A stretch of DNA of 64,000 nt from Calliopum simillimum (GCA_951812925.1 OX638371.1:84577697-84641696), one strand, 5' to 3'; numbered from the stretch's first letter, positions 32,501 to 45,534 are shown. The notes: a model not told the origin generated them from the sequence alone. Numbers and translations are program-made.

Positions 32501-35090
32501 GACTTAACGATGGGGTATTGCAACCCTCATACAAAAATTGCTTGCATATCTTCGCACCTACAGTAAGCATCGATTCGAAACTTGATGCATGAATGTATGT
32601 ATATGGTAACTACCAATACAAAAATATATACACAAATGGAGGGGTTTGAATCAGGGTTGTTGCACCCCAAATACTAGAAAATTTGGAATTCAATAATTCG
32701 GCACCTATAGAAGTTACGAAACTTGAAACATTAATGAACATGGTATCTACCAAAAGCCATGCAAAAAATGGGAAGATTTCATAAAGGGCGTTATACTTCC
32801 ACATGATATCCTTATTTATGTCATATTTCCGCATCTATAGCAGCTATCGATGTGAAACTTTATAAGTGGGTGTATATTTTATTGACAAAACGTCCTGCAA
32901 AAGTGAGGGGGTAAAGACAACGACTTGTTTTACATTCCATACTAAAAATCATAAAATACTCAAAGCCACTATTGTTATAAATCTTAGTACATAGACACAT
33001 AGACGTAAATAGTGTCCATCAAACAACTAACACGGACAAATCTTATGAATTCAAATCAAAAACATCTGTTCGGAGTATAGACCGGAAGCACCTCTAGCGG
33101 TGAAAACTTGAATTTAGAGACAGTCAAACATTTTACTTAAATTTAGTTTCTAAGATTAACCTATCACAAATATTGTGCACCCCACACTTTTTTTCCAAGT
33201 CGAAAGGGTTAACTTAAGACCTAAAAACTATGTAGTATTCTTTTTTTTTAGTCAAATTTTTCACAATTCAATGTACATTTCGCATGTGTTACTAAATAAT
33301 CTTAAATCGTTTAATATTGAAGAATTTGATTAAAAAAGAGAATATTGGATAGTTCTAGGTCTTAAATTTAATTTCCATTGATATATTGATATTTTTTTTT
33401 TTTTAGATTCGCTGTACCTTGTGCATCCAACAATTTGAAGAACCTTCGTAGAAATAAATTTGTTGCGTTCCTATAATTTTCTACAAGCCCTGGATAACTG
33501 TAGTCCAAGACACAGCTAATATTGAAAATTAGTTTTATTAAAATTCTAAATTTACTTACCAGTGTAACAAACTTCTGGAAATAAATACTTGTAGATCAAA
33601 ATCTGTAAAAAAAAACATTAGATTATAAAAATTGTTGTTTCATAAGTAATCTGTCATCATTTGTACATACATCTCATTAAGAAGTGTGTTTTATATACAA
33701 TGTTTTATATACAACTAACCCTATCCAAAAAATAGATTACCTTTTATATCTAAATACCTTAATCATATACTTATATTGACCTTGCTTTTCGACTCAGAGC
33801 AGAGATTTCATTGACATATCTTCTGCGCTGGAAATTCAATGCCGGGCAAATTTTTTTTTATGCTACAACATAGAAATCATTTTCAAAGCATTTATCCGAT
33901 GATACAAGGACAATTCATATGTAAAAGAATACTAATTAGTTAGAACAACTCCTTTTATGCAAATTAGTTTGTAAAGGCAATATCTTTCATGACAAGAGAT
34001 GAAACAACACAACAAGGGAACTTCAGAAAGCTACTTAATATCGTAAAATAACGCTAAAATGCATTGAAAGCTTCATTGCGAAAATTTTTGCAACACTTCC
34101 GAAATCAATTTTTTTTTTTTTCTTTTTGTTGACTTCCTTTGTTGAAATGATGCTGCAACTGTTCAAGTCATCGTCTCACAATTCCAGACTCCATTATTCA
34201 TGTTGTAAAAACATCAAGAAACAAATAAGCGAAAATCTCAACACTTCAGAAGAAGAAGCGCAAGTAGGGAGAAATGAGATGCAAAGCAAAAACTTTAACA
34301 GTAGCGGCTTAAATGCAGCAACATAACTTTAATAGTTTTTGAGTGCTTTCTGGAAGAAACGCAGCTACAAATATCCGTAGTTTATGAGCTTACGACCATT
34401 TCCAAGAACATAGCAAACTAACACGTACAGAAAGGCAAAAGGTCAAATGCTGTTTGAAACAAATTTTAGAAACCTTTGTTAAATATGATAGTATGCTCCT
34501 TTTATCCCACTGTGCAGAAAAAGCAGTTAGCATCACTTTTACAATTACTGTTATAAGCAAGATAAACAACAATAAAATACGACAATTTGAGGGAAAGAAT
34601 ACCATTTCTACTGTTATTTAAACATTTGATCTAGTGATAAAGTTAAATTTCGCCAAAGATTCTTTGCTCCCTTGTTGTGTAGGTACTTAATCATTAGATT
34701 GCAACAGGACCAAATGATTAAGGATATTAGAGGCAAAGTTAAAATGGGACTGCCAAACTTTTACTAAAGATAGTATTTTCGAAATCTTCAAAAAACTTCA
34801 AAACTTCTTCAAAAAACTGTAATCTTTTCTACATTTTTTGATCATTTCTTACGTAATATCTCTTTCAAATCTCTTTCTTCGCTATAAATTTGACTTTCCT
34901 CCACGACTTGGCCGTTTATTGGATTTTTTTCTCCAACAACTTTTTTTCCAAGCACTTTTTGTGTATCTTCTCTTCTTATACGAGATAAAATTGTATTTAT
35001 ATTTATAAATTTTTTTATATTTATACCTTTGGCCAAATATTTTTCTCGAAAACGTCTGCAGCGGTTTCAATAAAACTTAGGATAGTGATA
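29540..35090. other. Long stretch without recognisable genes or elements
   Basis: About 5.5 kb. I see a small hairpin (29965-30013, ATGAACTTT / AAAGTTCAT) and a less AT-rich, possibly unique stretch at 30860-31250 with GTC and GGT repeats. The rest is plain AT-rich DNA. ORFs of 60-127 codons are scattered, show no domain, and overlap on both strands. A host intron or intergenic region is likely. Confidence 0.4.
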
Positions 35091-35139
35091 GACACTAATA
35101 TGAAATGAAAACTGAGAAAGGCTTTGACTCTGTAGATAT

Positions 35140-35822
35140 TTATGAGGAGGCGTAGCACGGCCCTAAATTTTAAATTTGATTTGATCAAACCATACAAGGT
35201 ATTTGGATGAAATTTAGTGGGCGGGTATTGCTTAATAATGCCTTGTAACAAACGAAGAAGTGATACGCCCACCCTTGAAAAGTTTGATTCAATATTACTC
35301 GAAAATGACTCCAACAATTTTATTGAAAATTTTGTACGTCTGCGTACAAGAGTTAATATATAATATGCCTTTATATTGGGAAAGCTCGTTGAAGGGCGTG
35401 GCACCGCTCACAAAAATATAATACGGTATAAAAAGAAAACTAATAAAGCAATCATTCTGAAATTAACTGTGGAGATCCTACATGCTATGTTCTGAAAGTG
35501 GACGAAATATCGCCGTTGCGCGTGGAACCTCCCATATAAGTAAAACACAATAAATGCTATTTCTCGCAAATGGTACAAAGTATTTTAATGAAATTTGGTA
35601 TGTAGACTTATCAATGCCTTGTAATAAACAGAAAGTGGGTGGTATCAAAGAAGTGGCACGCCTCCTTTCTTATACTCAATATTTTGATTCAATATAATTC
35701 GAAAACGACTCCAACAGTTTTAATGAAAATTTGGGAGATTTTACACCTGAAAACAAGTATTAATATTTGACATGCCGTTATATTGGGAAAACTTGTTACA
35801 GGGCGTTGTTACGGAGTACCTA
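35140..35822. repeat. Two diverged direct units of a 'ggcgtggc' repeat
   Basis: Unit 1 (about 35195-35405) and unit 2 (about 35580-35822) share, in order, TAATGCCTTGTAA, TTTGATTCAATAT, CGAAAA-GACTCCAACA and TATATTGGGAAA, ending at a GGGCGT block. The period is about 390-400 bp. The blocks are of the INE-1-like type; no termini are visible. Confidence 0.55.
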
Positions 35823-35967
35823 AATCAGTACTCCACAAGGTATGGGCACAAATACCTACTGTTGCGGGACACGCCAAACTGGCAACATAGCATTAGTATA
35901 GCAGAGGATGTAGAGTAGACCGGTGCGTTTTGGATGAAAGTTTAAAATTTGTTTAAATTTAAATTTA

Positions 35968-36302
35968 TTGGAACAATATTTTAGAACATCTTAACCCATT
36001 ATAAACAAGTTTTTGGAAAAAGGGGTCGAAAAGACCCTTAATGGGTTAAGATGTTTTAAAATATTGTTCCATGCTCGATTCTACATTAAATTATGTGAAC
36101 ATCTTCACCCATTATATTGCGTTTTTAATGGTCTTTTTGACCCCTTTTTTCAAAAACTTGTTTATAATGGGTTAAGATGTTCTAAAATATTGTTCCATGC
36201 TTGATTTTACATTAAGTTATGTGAACATCTTAACCCATTATATCCCGTGTTTAAGGGTCTTTTTGACCCCTTTTTCAAAAACTTTTTTATAATGGGTTAA
36301 AA
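35968..36302. repeat. Three TTAA-bounded palindromic units with a tandem duplication
   Basis: Units at about 35992-36050, 36105-36175 and 36229-36302 each run from TTAACCCATTATA (TTCACCC in unit 2) to its complement ending GGGTTAA, and hold a GGTCTTTTTGACCCC-type core. Unit 1 is inverted relative to units 2 and 3. The spacer GATGTT-TAAAATATTGTTCC is duplicated (36051, 36176), so units 2 and 3 arose by tandem duplication of about 125 bp. The ends suggest miniature piggyBac-like elements. Confidence 0.65.
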
Positions 36303-37140
36303 AAATTTCAAAAAATATTTTAAAAAAATTTGACTAGGGGGCACCGAAAAAAAAAATCGACCGGACGTTGGGAACCGTCGTTGACTAAATATTTACGCCC
36401 GATTTCATGATATTTTTTGATAATCATGCCTATTATTGAAACCGGCGGATCTAGTGCGGAGGGATTCATTCAGAAAATGATATTATTGAAAACGCAACAC
36501 GGATACGTGTGTATTCGTTGAAGTCGGTAATGCAGTTTGCGGATAAGACAGCTATTATTGAAACCACTCGTGAAACTTATTTCATTCAAATTGTAATGAC
36601 TGCCATCCGCATTAAAAACGTTGCGTATTTGTGTAAAATTTTTTTTTTAAATTCTGAAAATGAGTTTAAACAAACCATAAGCTTAAAATGTTAAAATTAC
36701 TAATTGTTACTTCAAATACATGATTAAAATTATTATTCCTAGGAAACCCATAACAACAAGGAATCAATTTGAGCTAATTGTTGAAAAAATGGCACAAATG
36801 GTTTTCCAAAATGTTGAGCATGTCAGCATATCAGTAGTTCGGCATGTACATAGTTCGTGTACATAACAGTTCGGCATATACATATGTACATACATCGGCA
36901 TTTCATGCCTTGTACACTTTTTTCGTAAGTTGCCTTCCTTTTGAGTTAACAAAGAGTTTTGCCTGCCGCGAGCATTCAAAAGCCAAAAACTCTCATCTTG
37001 AGTCATACATCATTTTAAAGCTTATAAATTATGCTTTAATTTAAAGGATTTCCAAAAAAAATGTATGGGGAGGTTTCTTAAAAAAAATTTAAAAGTATTT
37101 TTAAGTGTAAAAAATTTTGGTGAAAAAAAATTTTTTTCAA

Positions 37141-37355
37141 CAGGTAATATTTTTTTATAAAAAGAACACTTAAAAATGAATGGGACCAATTACTTAGTTA
37201 TATCAATTTGCAAGCTTTGGTGTAAGCTATACATTTTTGAAAAAACGTATGTATTTTAACAACAAATGGTACCAGAACCAAATCTTCCCGGAAAATTGTT
37301 TTAGCGCACCGAATATACCATATTGCCAAATTTGAGCGAAATCGGAGACACGCTT
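37141..37355 (+). repeat. Dispersed repeat R1, copy 2
   Basis: A diverged direct copy of 22107-22365, lacking a stretch of about 35 bp in the middle. It shares the CATATTGCCAAATTTGAGCG block near its right end. Confidence 0.6.
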
Positions 37356-37359
37356 GGCC

Positions 37360-39180
37360 TGGTTTGCTTCATAAATAACGCTATCTATGAGTAAAATTAA
37401 ATCACCCTCTTTAAATTGTACCTATTTATTAAATATGTATATTTGTATAAATACTTAATACTTAAAAATGCTTTTATATTAATTTATCAACCAAAAAATA
37501 TGACAATTTTTGACCAAAAACAAACGGAAATTTAAAAAACTCAAGAATGTCTATTCAAAAAAAAAATTCCAAAATAAACACAAAATTAAATCCAAATTTA
37601 TGTTAATGAAATTCCACAAAAAAAAAAGGAATAAATAAAATAAAATGAAACAAATCAACTTGGAAAAGTAAATCAAAACAACTTAAAAAATTTGTATGCT
37701 AAGGAGAACATAAATTGGACAACAACCGGTCGAATACCTGCTCCTGTTCATTCTAAAAAAATAAACAAAAAAACCATGAAAGGTCGTTTAGAATAATTTT
37801 AAATACAAATTTGATTTGGATGCTGCTGCTGTACGTACTACCCCATGGTGTCTAGGCAAATAGGGCAACAACAACATAACATAATGGAATAGAATATCAA
37901 AAACAAAACACAACATGAACCAAATAAATCGGCTTATGTCCGTCTAGGGGTGAAGGTTACACAAACACATAAATAATTTTGTGAGGAGTTAAAAGAGGCG
38001 TTCATATCCCTATTTTGATAATGGGGACTATACTTTATGCCTGTGTATGTAGGTGTTGTTGGTAGGTAAACAATTTAAGATGACAATTCTGCGCTGTGCT
38101 GTGTCTACAAAACAAATGATTTGCATTCCTTCAGTGCGTCGCCAAAGTTTCGGAGGTCATAAGGTAACGAGATTATCTGCGGCAAGACAATTACTTCCGC
38201 CGCATCAATGTAATCAAGATGTAGTAGTTCAAATGGATTTTGACTGGATTGGTCTGGTCGCTCGCTATGAGTTTTGCTGGGACTGAGACTGTTATTTTTG
38301 GTATGAACGTCAATGTATTACAAGTAGATGGCTCTGTTGCTTTCCATACAGCTATGGCGCTACACTGGAATTAATTTCGATTATTGCCGCATTGCGTGAA
38401 AGATAATTGGATTTTAGCAGGTCCATGGTGATGGAAGTGGTCGTTCATTGCTGAAGTGGTAATCGGAAAACGTGTACGTGCTCTGGCGATTACAGTGGAA
38501 TTATAAATTGCAATTTGAATATTTTCATTTTGCTTAATTAAAAACACATTTAGCGTTGGTGCAATGGAGATTCATTAAGTTCATCTTAATATGAAATCTT
38601 CAGGGACTTTAATCAGTTAAGCACAATTTTTAAATGTAAGGAATTTTCCAAAATTAGATTTAAAAATTTATATTTTCTTTCTTTAAAAAAAAAATTATGT
38701 ATTACATTTAAAAATAGAAAAATTGTTATATACTTTTAAGGACTGCCGGAATCAAACCTAGGTGACACAGACACTTCAGGCAATAACAAGAATATACGTG
38801 AAAGCTGCTACGATCTTGGTCCCTAAGTGATCGATATTCTCGTAATAAAAAATAAGAAAATAGTATAGTGATTTTTGCACTTCTAATGAAGGATGAAAAT
38901 CCAGATTCCTGACGTGATATACAAATACCAACTTCATATTCATAATTAAGAGATCGGGGTGTAGTAATTAAAAAAAATAACCACCGAAGCTCCTAGCAAC
39001 ATCTACTTTCTTGTTAGTTTGGATCCTTTCTATAAGAAACTGAGCTCAGTTTTCGGTACACATATTTTGCACAATCAAGTCCGTCTGTTGTAGAATCGAA
39101 AAGTTTTTAAAAAAATTTAAAAAAACGAAAAAAAAAAATGTTCAATACTTAAGTACCTAAAACTCAAGAAAGTCACAAAA
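37360..39180. other. Non-coding stretch
   Basis: No gene supported. A 77-codon ORF (38053-38286) lies in a less AT-rich segment but has no recognisable domain. The rest is AT-rich. Confidence 0.4.
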
Positions 39181-39185
39181 TGTAA

Positions 39186-40885
39186 GGTTGACTAAAAAGA
39201 AAGTTCAGAAAAGTGAAATAGCAAAGTTTAAAGTACGATAACTCTCTAAGTAGTGGTCCGAACTGGCAACCCTTTCTTGCTAAAGGTAGTTGACATCTCT
39301 GAGAATCCAAAACAATCTTACCTATTCACATTTCTTCATTATAAAATAGTTTTAACTCCACTAAAATGAGTTTATTTCTTCGAATAGCACTATATGCCTG
39401 CAAAGGCTCACAGACAAATTTGTGCACATTATAGAGAAGGTACTTTATCGGCTAGGGTAGTTGGAAAATGATAAGATCAATTCCGCTCTAGAAATTTCGA
39501 TATAAAAAAAGACGCACCTAAATCTGGACAACCTTGCACAGAAAAAGTGGATGAAATTTTTATAAAGCTGGAGGAAAACCGCAACAGTTTTGCACAGATT
39601 AGTTACTGGTGACGAAAAAATAGATAAAGTATGATATGGGAACTGATGCTTTTGTGGTATAGTTTTTCAATGTGGTATAGTTGCATATCTCCGATTTGGG
39701 AAAGAACCTGCGCACGTCACTGCATTTAACCTGTCAGAAAATATGAAAAACCAGTGATGTGTTGCTGTCAGGGGCCAAACAAAATTTTTCCGATGTCAGT
39801 TGAACGAAACGTAAATCGCGTGTGGTCGATTTTTTTTCCGCTTTTTTCGCCAAAAAAATTTGTTAAGAAAAAGTTTTTTTCTGTGGAAGTTTTATTTATA
39901 TTCAATTAAGGTAAGTGAAAAATATTGCGAAGTAGAAATTTTACTTGCGTAAATTCACAAAGTTTCCAATATAATTTCAATAATTTTGTAATTTCTTAAA
40001 ATTGGCCAGTGTGGTTTAGTCGGGCTTCGCTAATGTGGTATATGAACATTTCTTGATATTCTTAAAATTATTTGATGGCTGTTTATTTTTTAGTAAGAAC
40101 TATGAGTTTGAGAACAAATGTAAATGTTATTATGAACTTATTTCATACCTTTCAAACTTTATATTTGTTTGTATGGTTAAGTATACCACATTACCCTACT
40201 AATATGTACCACATTACCAGCCCACTTTACAAGTACTGATCAGTATATATACCACATTCCGCTACCATATATACCACATTACTTGCCAACTTTTTGAAAA
40301 CAGCTTTTTTGACTTTTTTCAGATTTTGCTCAATAACTTTTTTTAATGAAATTGCACACATTTTATTGAAATATATTCTGTAGCCAACACATCAATGATC
40401 AGAATAAAAAAATTTGGTTGAAATTGATCTAACGGTTCCCTTTCAAATTCTACCTAAACATTAGCTATACAACAATAGCATCAGTTTCCTTGTTAATGTG
40501 CGAAAAAAGTCATGGTCAAAAGGAGGTGTGCCTGCTCAAACCGTCGCAAAGGAAGGTTTTGCTAAGTATTTCATCACGACATCTTAAGATTACATACTTT
40601 TTAGGTGACCCGCCAAAAACTAAGAGAGCCTGGCTGGGAAGTTTTTATCCATCCATCATACAGCTCAGGCTTGCAACCTCGGATTACCATGTGTTTCACT
40701 CGCTTCAGAATTATCTTGTTAGCATAAAATTAAAATTCTCTAGAGAATTGCAAAAAGGTCTTATCCAAAGGTGGTCAAAAACAATGAAAAATATTTGAAA
40801 TTTTGAAATAAAGTTATTTTGATATATGAAAATAAAATTTGTTGAACTTAGCTCACTTTTCTGAACTTTCTTTTTCTTTCTTGGT
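39186..40885 (+). mobile_element. Decayed mariner element split by a MITE
   Basis: Inverted ends share AAAGAAAGTTCAGAAAAGTG (left near 39198; exact complement at about 40853-40872). The transposase is fragmentary. Left of the MITE: KKDAPKSGQPCTEKVDEIF near 39510, then VTGDEK (the block holding the first catalytic Asp) near 39605. Right of it: the ATSDYHVFHSLQN block near 40676-40714 (third catalytic Asp), running on to WSKTMKNI. Frameshifts, stops and an internal deletion make it non-functional. Confidence 0.75.
39638..40489. mobile_element. MITE nested in the mariner relic, with repeated TAATGTGGTATA motifs
   Basis: Terminal repeats read GGGAACTGATGCTTTTGTGG at the left and, as complement, GGAAACTGATGCTATTGTTG at the right. 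TAATGTGGTATA-like motifs occur on the plus strand near 39650, 39668 and 40031, and inverted (TATACCACATTA) near 40191, 40206, 40247 and 40268. About 850 bp, no ORF. No target duplication could be fixed. Confidence 0.6.
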
Positions 40886-41496
40886 TTACAAATAGCTTTC
40901 TATGGCTCTTCCAACTTCCAAAAATTTGTTATTCTCTTGCTCCAATTGGTATTACAAAAAGCTTTCTATGGCTCTTCCAATTATATTCATACAAAATAAT
41001 TTACTTATTTTCAGTATTTAAAGAAATGTCCAAGGCAGCCACATCTACTAGAGTTTTGAATTTAAAGACATTTTATTTATTCCCATTAAATTTACCAATG
41101 TATTGGTAGGTAGGTATTGGTTTTGCTGTCCATACGCATCAATTGAAACAAATGCAACCAGAACAAGTGGCCGCTGGATTGTGCAATGCAGCCATGTGTG
41201 AATGAAATAAAGGACATTTGCTATATACTCGTACTGCTATGGTAACACAACAGTTAATTCAAATACATAAGTATATACATATGTATGTACACTTGTATAC
41301 AATATCTTGCAAGCACACTTAAATACATGCATATAAACCCAAGGGGAAAAAAGTGCCTCAAAAACCCTTCTTTTTCACCAATAAGTGCTTCCGCTCCGTA
41401 AGAACTATTCGTTCTTTTTAACATTCCATGTCCTAGGATGTAAGCACTCTTAAGCTTACTGCAGCCTTACTTCAAATAAAATAAAAAAAAAAAACT

Positions 41497-41592
41497 GGCA
41501 GCACCAGGATTTGAATCCACGACCGTCCTGTGTGATAGATAGAAACTTATTATTTTGACTTACATTTAGAAACTCTTTAGGCCGCTACACCA
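41497..41592 (-). repeat. tRNA-like (SINE-type) sequence
   Basis: The minus strand has a box-A-like GGTGTAGCGGCCTAAAGAG and a box-B-like GTGGATTCAAATCC, with an A/T run after it. The distance between boxes is longer than in a real tRNA. Confidence 0.45.
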
Positions 41593-41639
41593 TTGCCCGA
41601 TACGATGTGGAGGTATTAAATTTGTATATAAAAACAAAA

Positions 41640-41805
41640 AAGTAAAAGTAAATAAATAAGAGAAAAGAAAATAGTGAAATAAAAAAATGTTGAATAAAAA
41701 ATATTCTAATAAAAAAAAAATAAAGCAAAAAAAAAAATAGAAATAAAAAAAAAATAAAGCAAAAAAAAAAATAGAAATAAAAAAAAAATAAAAAAAAGGA
41801 AAAAA
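41640..41805. repeat. A-rich tandem repeat
   Basis: A ~38-bp unit (TAAAGCAAAAAAAAAAATAG followed by AAATAAAAAAAA) is repeated at least twice within A-rich DNA. Confidence 0.7.
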
Positions 41806-41950
41806 ATCACCCGGGCTGGGTTCGAACCCATGTTGTTCTTACTGCAGCCTTACAAAGAATCATTGTGAAAGTGCTTCTAAGTTTCTATTTGGACAAGCGC
41901 TTTTAAAATGTTTGGATCAGAAGCGCTAGAAATTTTTCCTCTTGGGTAAG
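41806..41950 (-). repeat. Dispersed repeat R2, copy 1 (minus)
   Basis: Its reverse complement matches 45535-45665: CCAAGAGGAAAAATTTCTAG, CGCTTCT, AAAAGCG, TTAGAAG-ACTTTCACAA and TAAGGCTGCAGT-AGAACAA. At its left it ends in a box-B-like GGGTTCGAACCC, so it may be SINE-related. Confidence 0.6.
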
Positions 41951-42046
41951 CACATACAAATACATACAAATGTATGTAGAAGGTAGTAAAACCAAGCAAT
42001 GCCAATTTGCATATTAATGCCAAATATTGATCCTATCATCAGTGAA

Positions 42047-42300
42047 AGACGTACACGTACACGTACACAAACAAACAAACAACCAAACATATTTACATGG
42101 TGCAGCCCACGTACGTACATATGTATGTGTAATGCGCAGTGTGTAAATTTTGTAATACAAAATTTTGAATGAATGGCCTCCCGCACCTACAGAATGTAGC
42201 ACATCCTTTTTATGCTTTCAAGTAAACCGTCGTTCAGTGCATGTAACACTAATGCTAGTGGCTTTGTCTTCGCAAGTGTGTGTGTGTGTGTGTGTGAGTT
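42047..42300. repeat. Microsatellites
   Basis: An ACGTAC-type run at 42048-42068 followed by CAAA repeats, and a (GT)n tract at 42276-42296. Flanking short ORFs are artefacts of these tracts. Confidence 0.8.
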
Positions 42301-42689
42301 AAAATGATGACTTTGTTTGTATGCATTTGTGTATATGTTTATTTGTGTGCAACAACAAATACATACATAGAATAAATTCGTTTCATTTCGTTTAAATTGC
42401 AGGCAAAGATAATTTAAGGATATGCCGCAGACATTATTGAACAAAAACAACAACAATTGCACTAACAATAACAATCACTGGAAGGAGTATAACAGCTGTT
42501 ATACGAAATTTATTTACTATTTGGAGCAGTTGCATACAGTTATTGCATTTACAGTGACTTGAACAATAAATCGGAACGTAAAAGTTTCATAGTGAAATTA
42601 TAAAGAATTTATTCATTCATTCTAGTAGAATCCCCGTGTTGTCTAAACATAATTAGAATAGAATCGACTTCAAGTGATATTCGATATGA

Positions 42690-43922
42690 TAATTTCAAAA
42701 GTTCGAATAGTTCGAATAACAATGGTTCGAATAAATCAAATAATTCAAACGCTTTAAATGATTCGAATAAATTGAATAGTTTGTATGACTCGAATGGTTC
42801 AAATGCTTAGAATGGGTCGAATAATTCGCTTAGTTCGTATAATTCGAACGGTTCGAATAACTCAAAAGGTTTGAATAATTCGAACGGTTCGAATAAATCA
42901 AATGGTTCGAAAGCTTCACATAATTCAAATAATTTGAATGGTCCGAACGCTTCAAATGGATTGTATAATTCAAATAGTTCTAATAACTCGAATGGTTCGA
43001 TTATTTCAAACGGTTTTGAAAAATTCCAATAGTTTAAATAATAACTTTTAGTTCAAATCATTCGAATATTTCGCATAATCCGAAAAGTTTGAATAATTCA
43101 AATGGTTCAAACGCTTCAAATGGTTTGAATAATTCGAATGGTCCAAACGCTTCAAATGATTCGAATAAATTAAATGGTTTGAATAACTCGAATGGCTAGA
43201 ACGCTTAGAATGGGTCGAATAATTTTATTAGTTCGAATAATACGAACGGTTCGAATAATTCGAACGGTTCGAATAATTCGAACGGTTTCAATAATTATAA
43301 CGGTTCGAATATTTCAAACGGTTCGAAAGCTTTACATAATTCAAATAATTCGAATGGTTCGAACGTTTCAAATGGATTGTATGATTCAAATAGTTCTAAT
43401 AACTCGAATGGTTCGATTATTTCAAACGGGTTGAAAAATTCCAATGGTTTAAATAATTCCAATAGTTCAAATCATTCGAATGTTTCGAATAATCCGAATA
43501 GTTTGAACAATTCAAATGGTTTAAACACTTCAAATGATTCGAATAAATTAAAAGATTTGAATGACTCGAGCGGTTCAAACGCTTAGAATGGTTCGAATAA
43601 TTTAATTGATTCGAATAATTTAAACGGTTCGAAAGCTTCACATAGTTCAAATAATTCGAATGGTTTAAACGCTTTAAATGGTTTGAATAATTCGAATGCT
43701 TCAAACGCCCAAATAGTTCGAATAAATTAAATGGTTCGAACGCTTGGAATGGTTCGAAAAATTTAACTGGTTTATAAAACTCAATTAGTTGGAATACTTC
43801 AAACGGCTCGAAACATGCCAATGGTTCATATAATTCAAATGGTTTGAATAATTTGAATGGTTTAAATGATTCGAATGTTTCGAATAAAGCGACTAGTTCC
43901 AACAATTTGATCGATTCGAATA
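42690..43922. repeat. TTCGAA-rich satellite with higher-order structure
   Basis: About 1.2 kb of diverged 9-bp-register units such as TTCGAATGG and TTCGAATAA. A higher-order repeat is visible: the GGTTCGAAAGCTT-ACATA block recurs at about 42904, 43320 and 43626, and the first two are followed by roughly 250 bp of close similarity (period 416 bp). Indels mostly keep multiples of three, so open frames of 69-162 codons appear on both strands. These read Asn/Ser-rich or Phe/Pro-rich and I do not call them genes. Confidence 0.85.
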
Positions 43923-43929
43923 ATTAAAA

Positions 43930-45530
43930 TTAAATTGCCAGCAAGTCCATGGGTAAAATCATAGCAATAGACCAAATGTCTCGAAGAGGGAAATCATAAA
44001 ACCCGGAAAATCACAGAAGGATGTAAAAGTCATCGCAAAGAAACGCATTGAATTAAGACTTTGCATTTTGGCGCTAAGGTCCTTCTAGGAGATAAAGGAA
44101 TATACATACACATTTTCCTTCTCCATTGTTCTAAATGTAGTTATTTTATGTCATGTGATTTTGGCTCACTTATGGCTTGAATGTAATCACCAATAACTTA
44201 TACTTATCTATGGCTATTTCTTAAATAAACAATCATTCTACTGAGTTACTGTAAATATCTCATTGGAGGAAATGTAAGTGTGATTGTATGCCTGCATGTG
44301 TGTGTGTCTTTAAGTACTGCAAATGGATTCCAAATCTAGATCACAAAATTTAAATTGCATCTACCGTAATTGCAGGACAAAGTTTACTTACACCACAACA
44401 CACTCGTGCACACACCCACGTCTCGCATTCGAGTTATTTATTTAATAATTTCTTGGCTGGTGCAGTCAGTCTTTGTACGAGTACCTACCTTAATATTTGT
44501 TGGTGTTGGATGGAGTCTGTTTATTTATTTGCTTGGCTGTTTGTTTGTTCGTTCGTTTTTTTTACCTGTGGCTCTACTCAAAAGTTATTTGTGGCAAAAA
44601 TACCCGCATAACCAACCGAAAAGTCAAAATTTGCATTTCTGTAGAATTCAAGACATGGATGGACATGGAAAGAGTGAAAATTCAAAACTGGGTGCGTTGC
44701 AAAGTAGGGAGTTAATTTGTTTCCTTTACCTTAGTTTATTTATCTACCACTTTTAGTTAGAATGCACTGTATCGAAGTATGTATCTATGTGAAGATGATT
44801 TGCTGTTTGTTGTGGCGCCATATTAGATATTTGTTTAGTTTGTTGTTGTTGTTGTTGTTGTTGGGAACACTACTCGCAGGTAAAAAACTTCAAGAGTACG
44901 TTAAAAGTTTGGCCTTTTATTGCAACTTTGCTTAACTTACTCCGTGCCATTGTGACACTGTGCTCTTTTGATAAGGTCAATTATCTACTTCTATATTCAG
45001 TATTTGGTTGATTTTCGGAAAATGCTTTCCGAATGAGAGTCAAATTTTATAACCATATCTTTCAAATGAAGTAATACAATAAAGCATTGTACAGACATTA
45101 GGGAAACTTAGTATAAGCTATAAGCAAAAACTGAATTAATTTGTACAAGAAAGCGTGGCACCTGCAAGCAAAGTTTTTAAAATGTGGCGCTTAACTTTAT
45201 TTAGTTTTTAACCAAGCCAAACATAGCACCCCTACTAGTAACTTTTCACATAAAGAAAATTGAATAAATAAACACTCGTAGTGCAATTATCTTTTCTGCA
45301 ACTGAATCATATTTGTTTTGCGAATAAAAGTCAAATATATTGTATGTATATTAAATACTTGGCAAAAACATAATGAAATCATTATCAAATTAATTGGAAA
45401 AAGTTGTTTGTTCGAAATAAGACAAAATCAATTAATTTGCCGTCAAGTACAGTAGGAAGCTGCAGTAATATTTGATATTTTTTTGATGTGTCACTGGATA
45501 AAAAGCTGAAAGCATATACCTACATGATTA
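43930..45530. other. Non-coding stretch with a (GTT)n run
   Basis: No gene supported. A (TTG)n tract lies at 44839-44863. The 128-codon ORF at 44370-44756 has no recognisable domain and overlaps T-rich DNA. Confidence 0.4.
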
Positions 45531-45534
45531 TTAG

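Noticed and set aside
43417..43905. 162-codon minus-strand ORF and two plus-strand ORFs in the TTCGAA satellite
   Set aside because: The repeat register is a multiple of three and so keeps frames open on both strands; no domain is seen.
44370..44756. 128-codon ORF as a host gene
   Set aside because: No domain, T-rich second half, and overlapping alternative frame.
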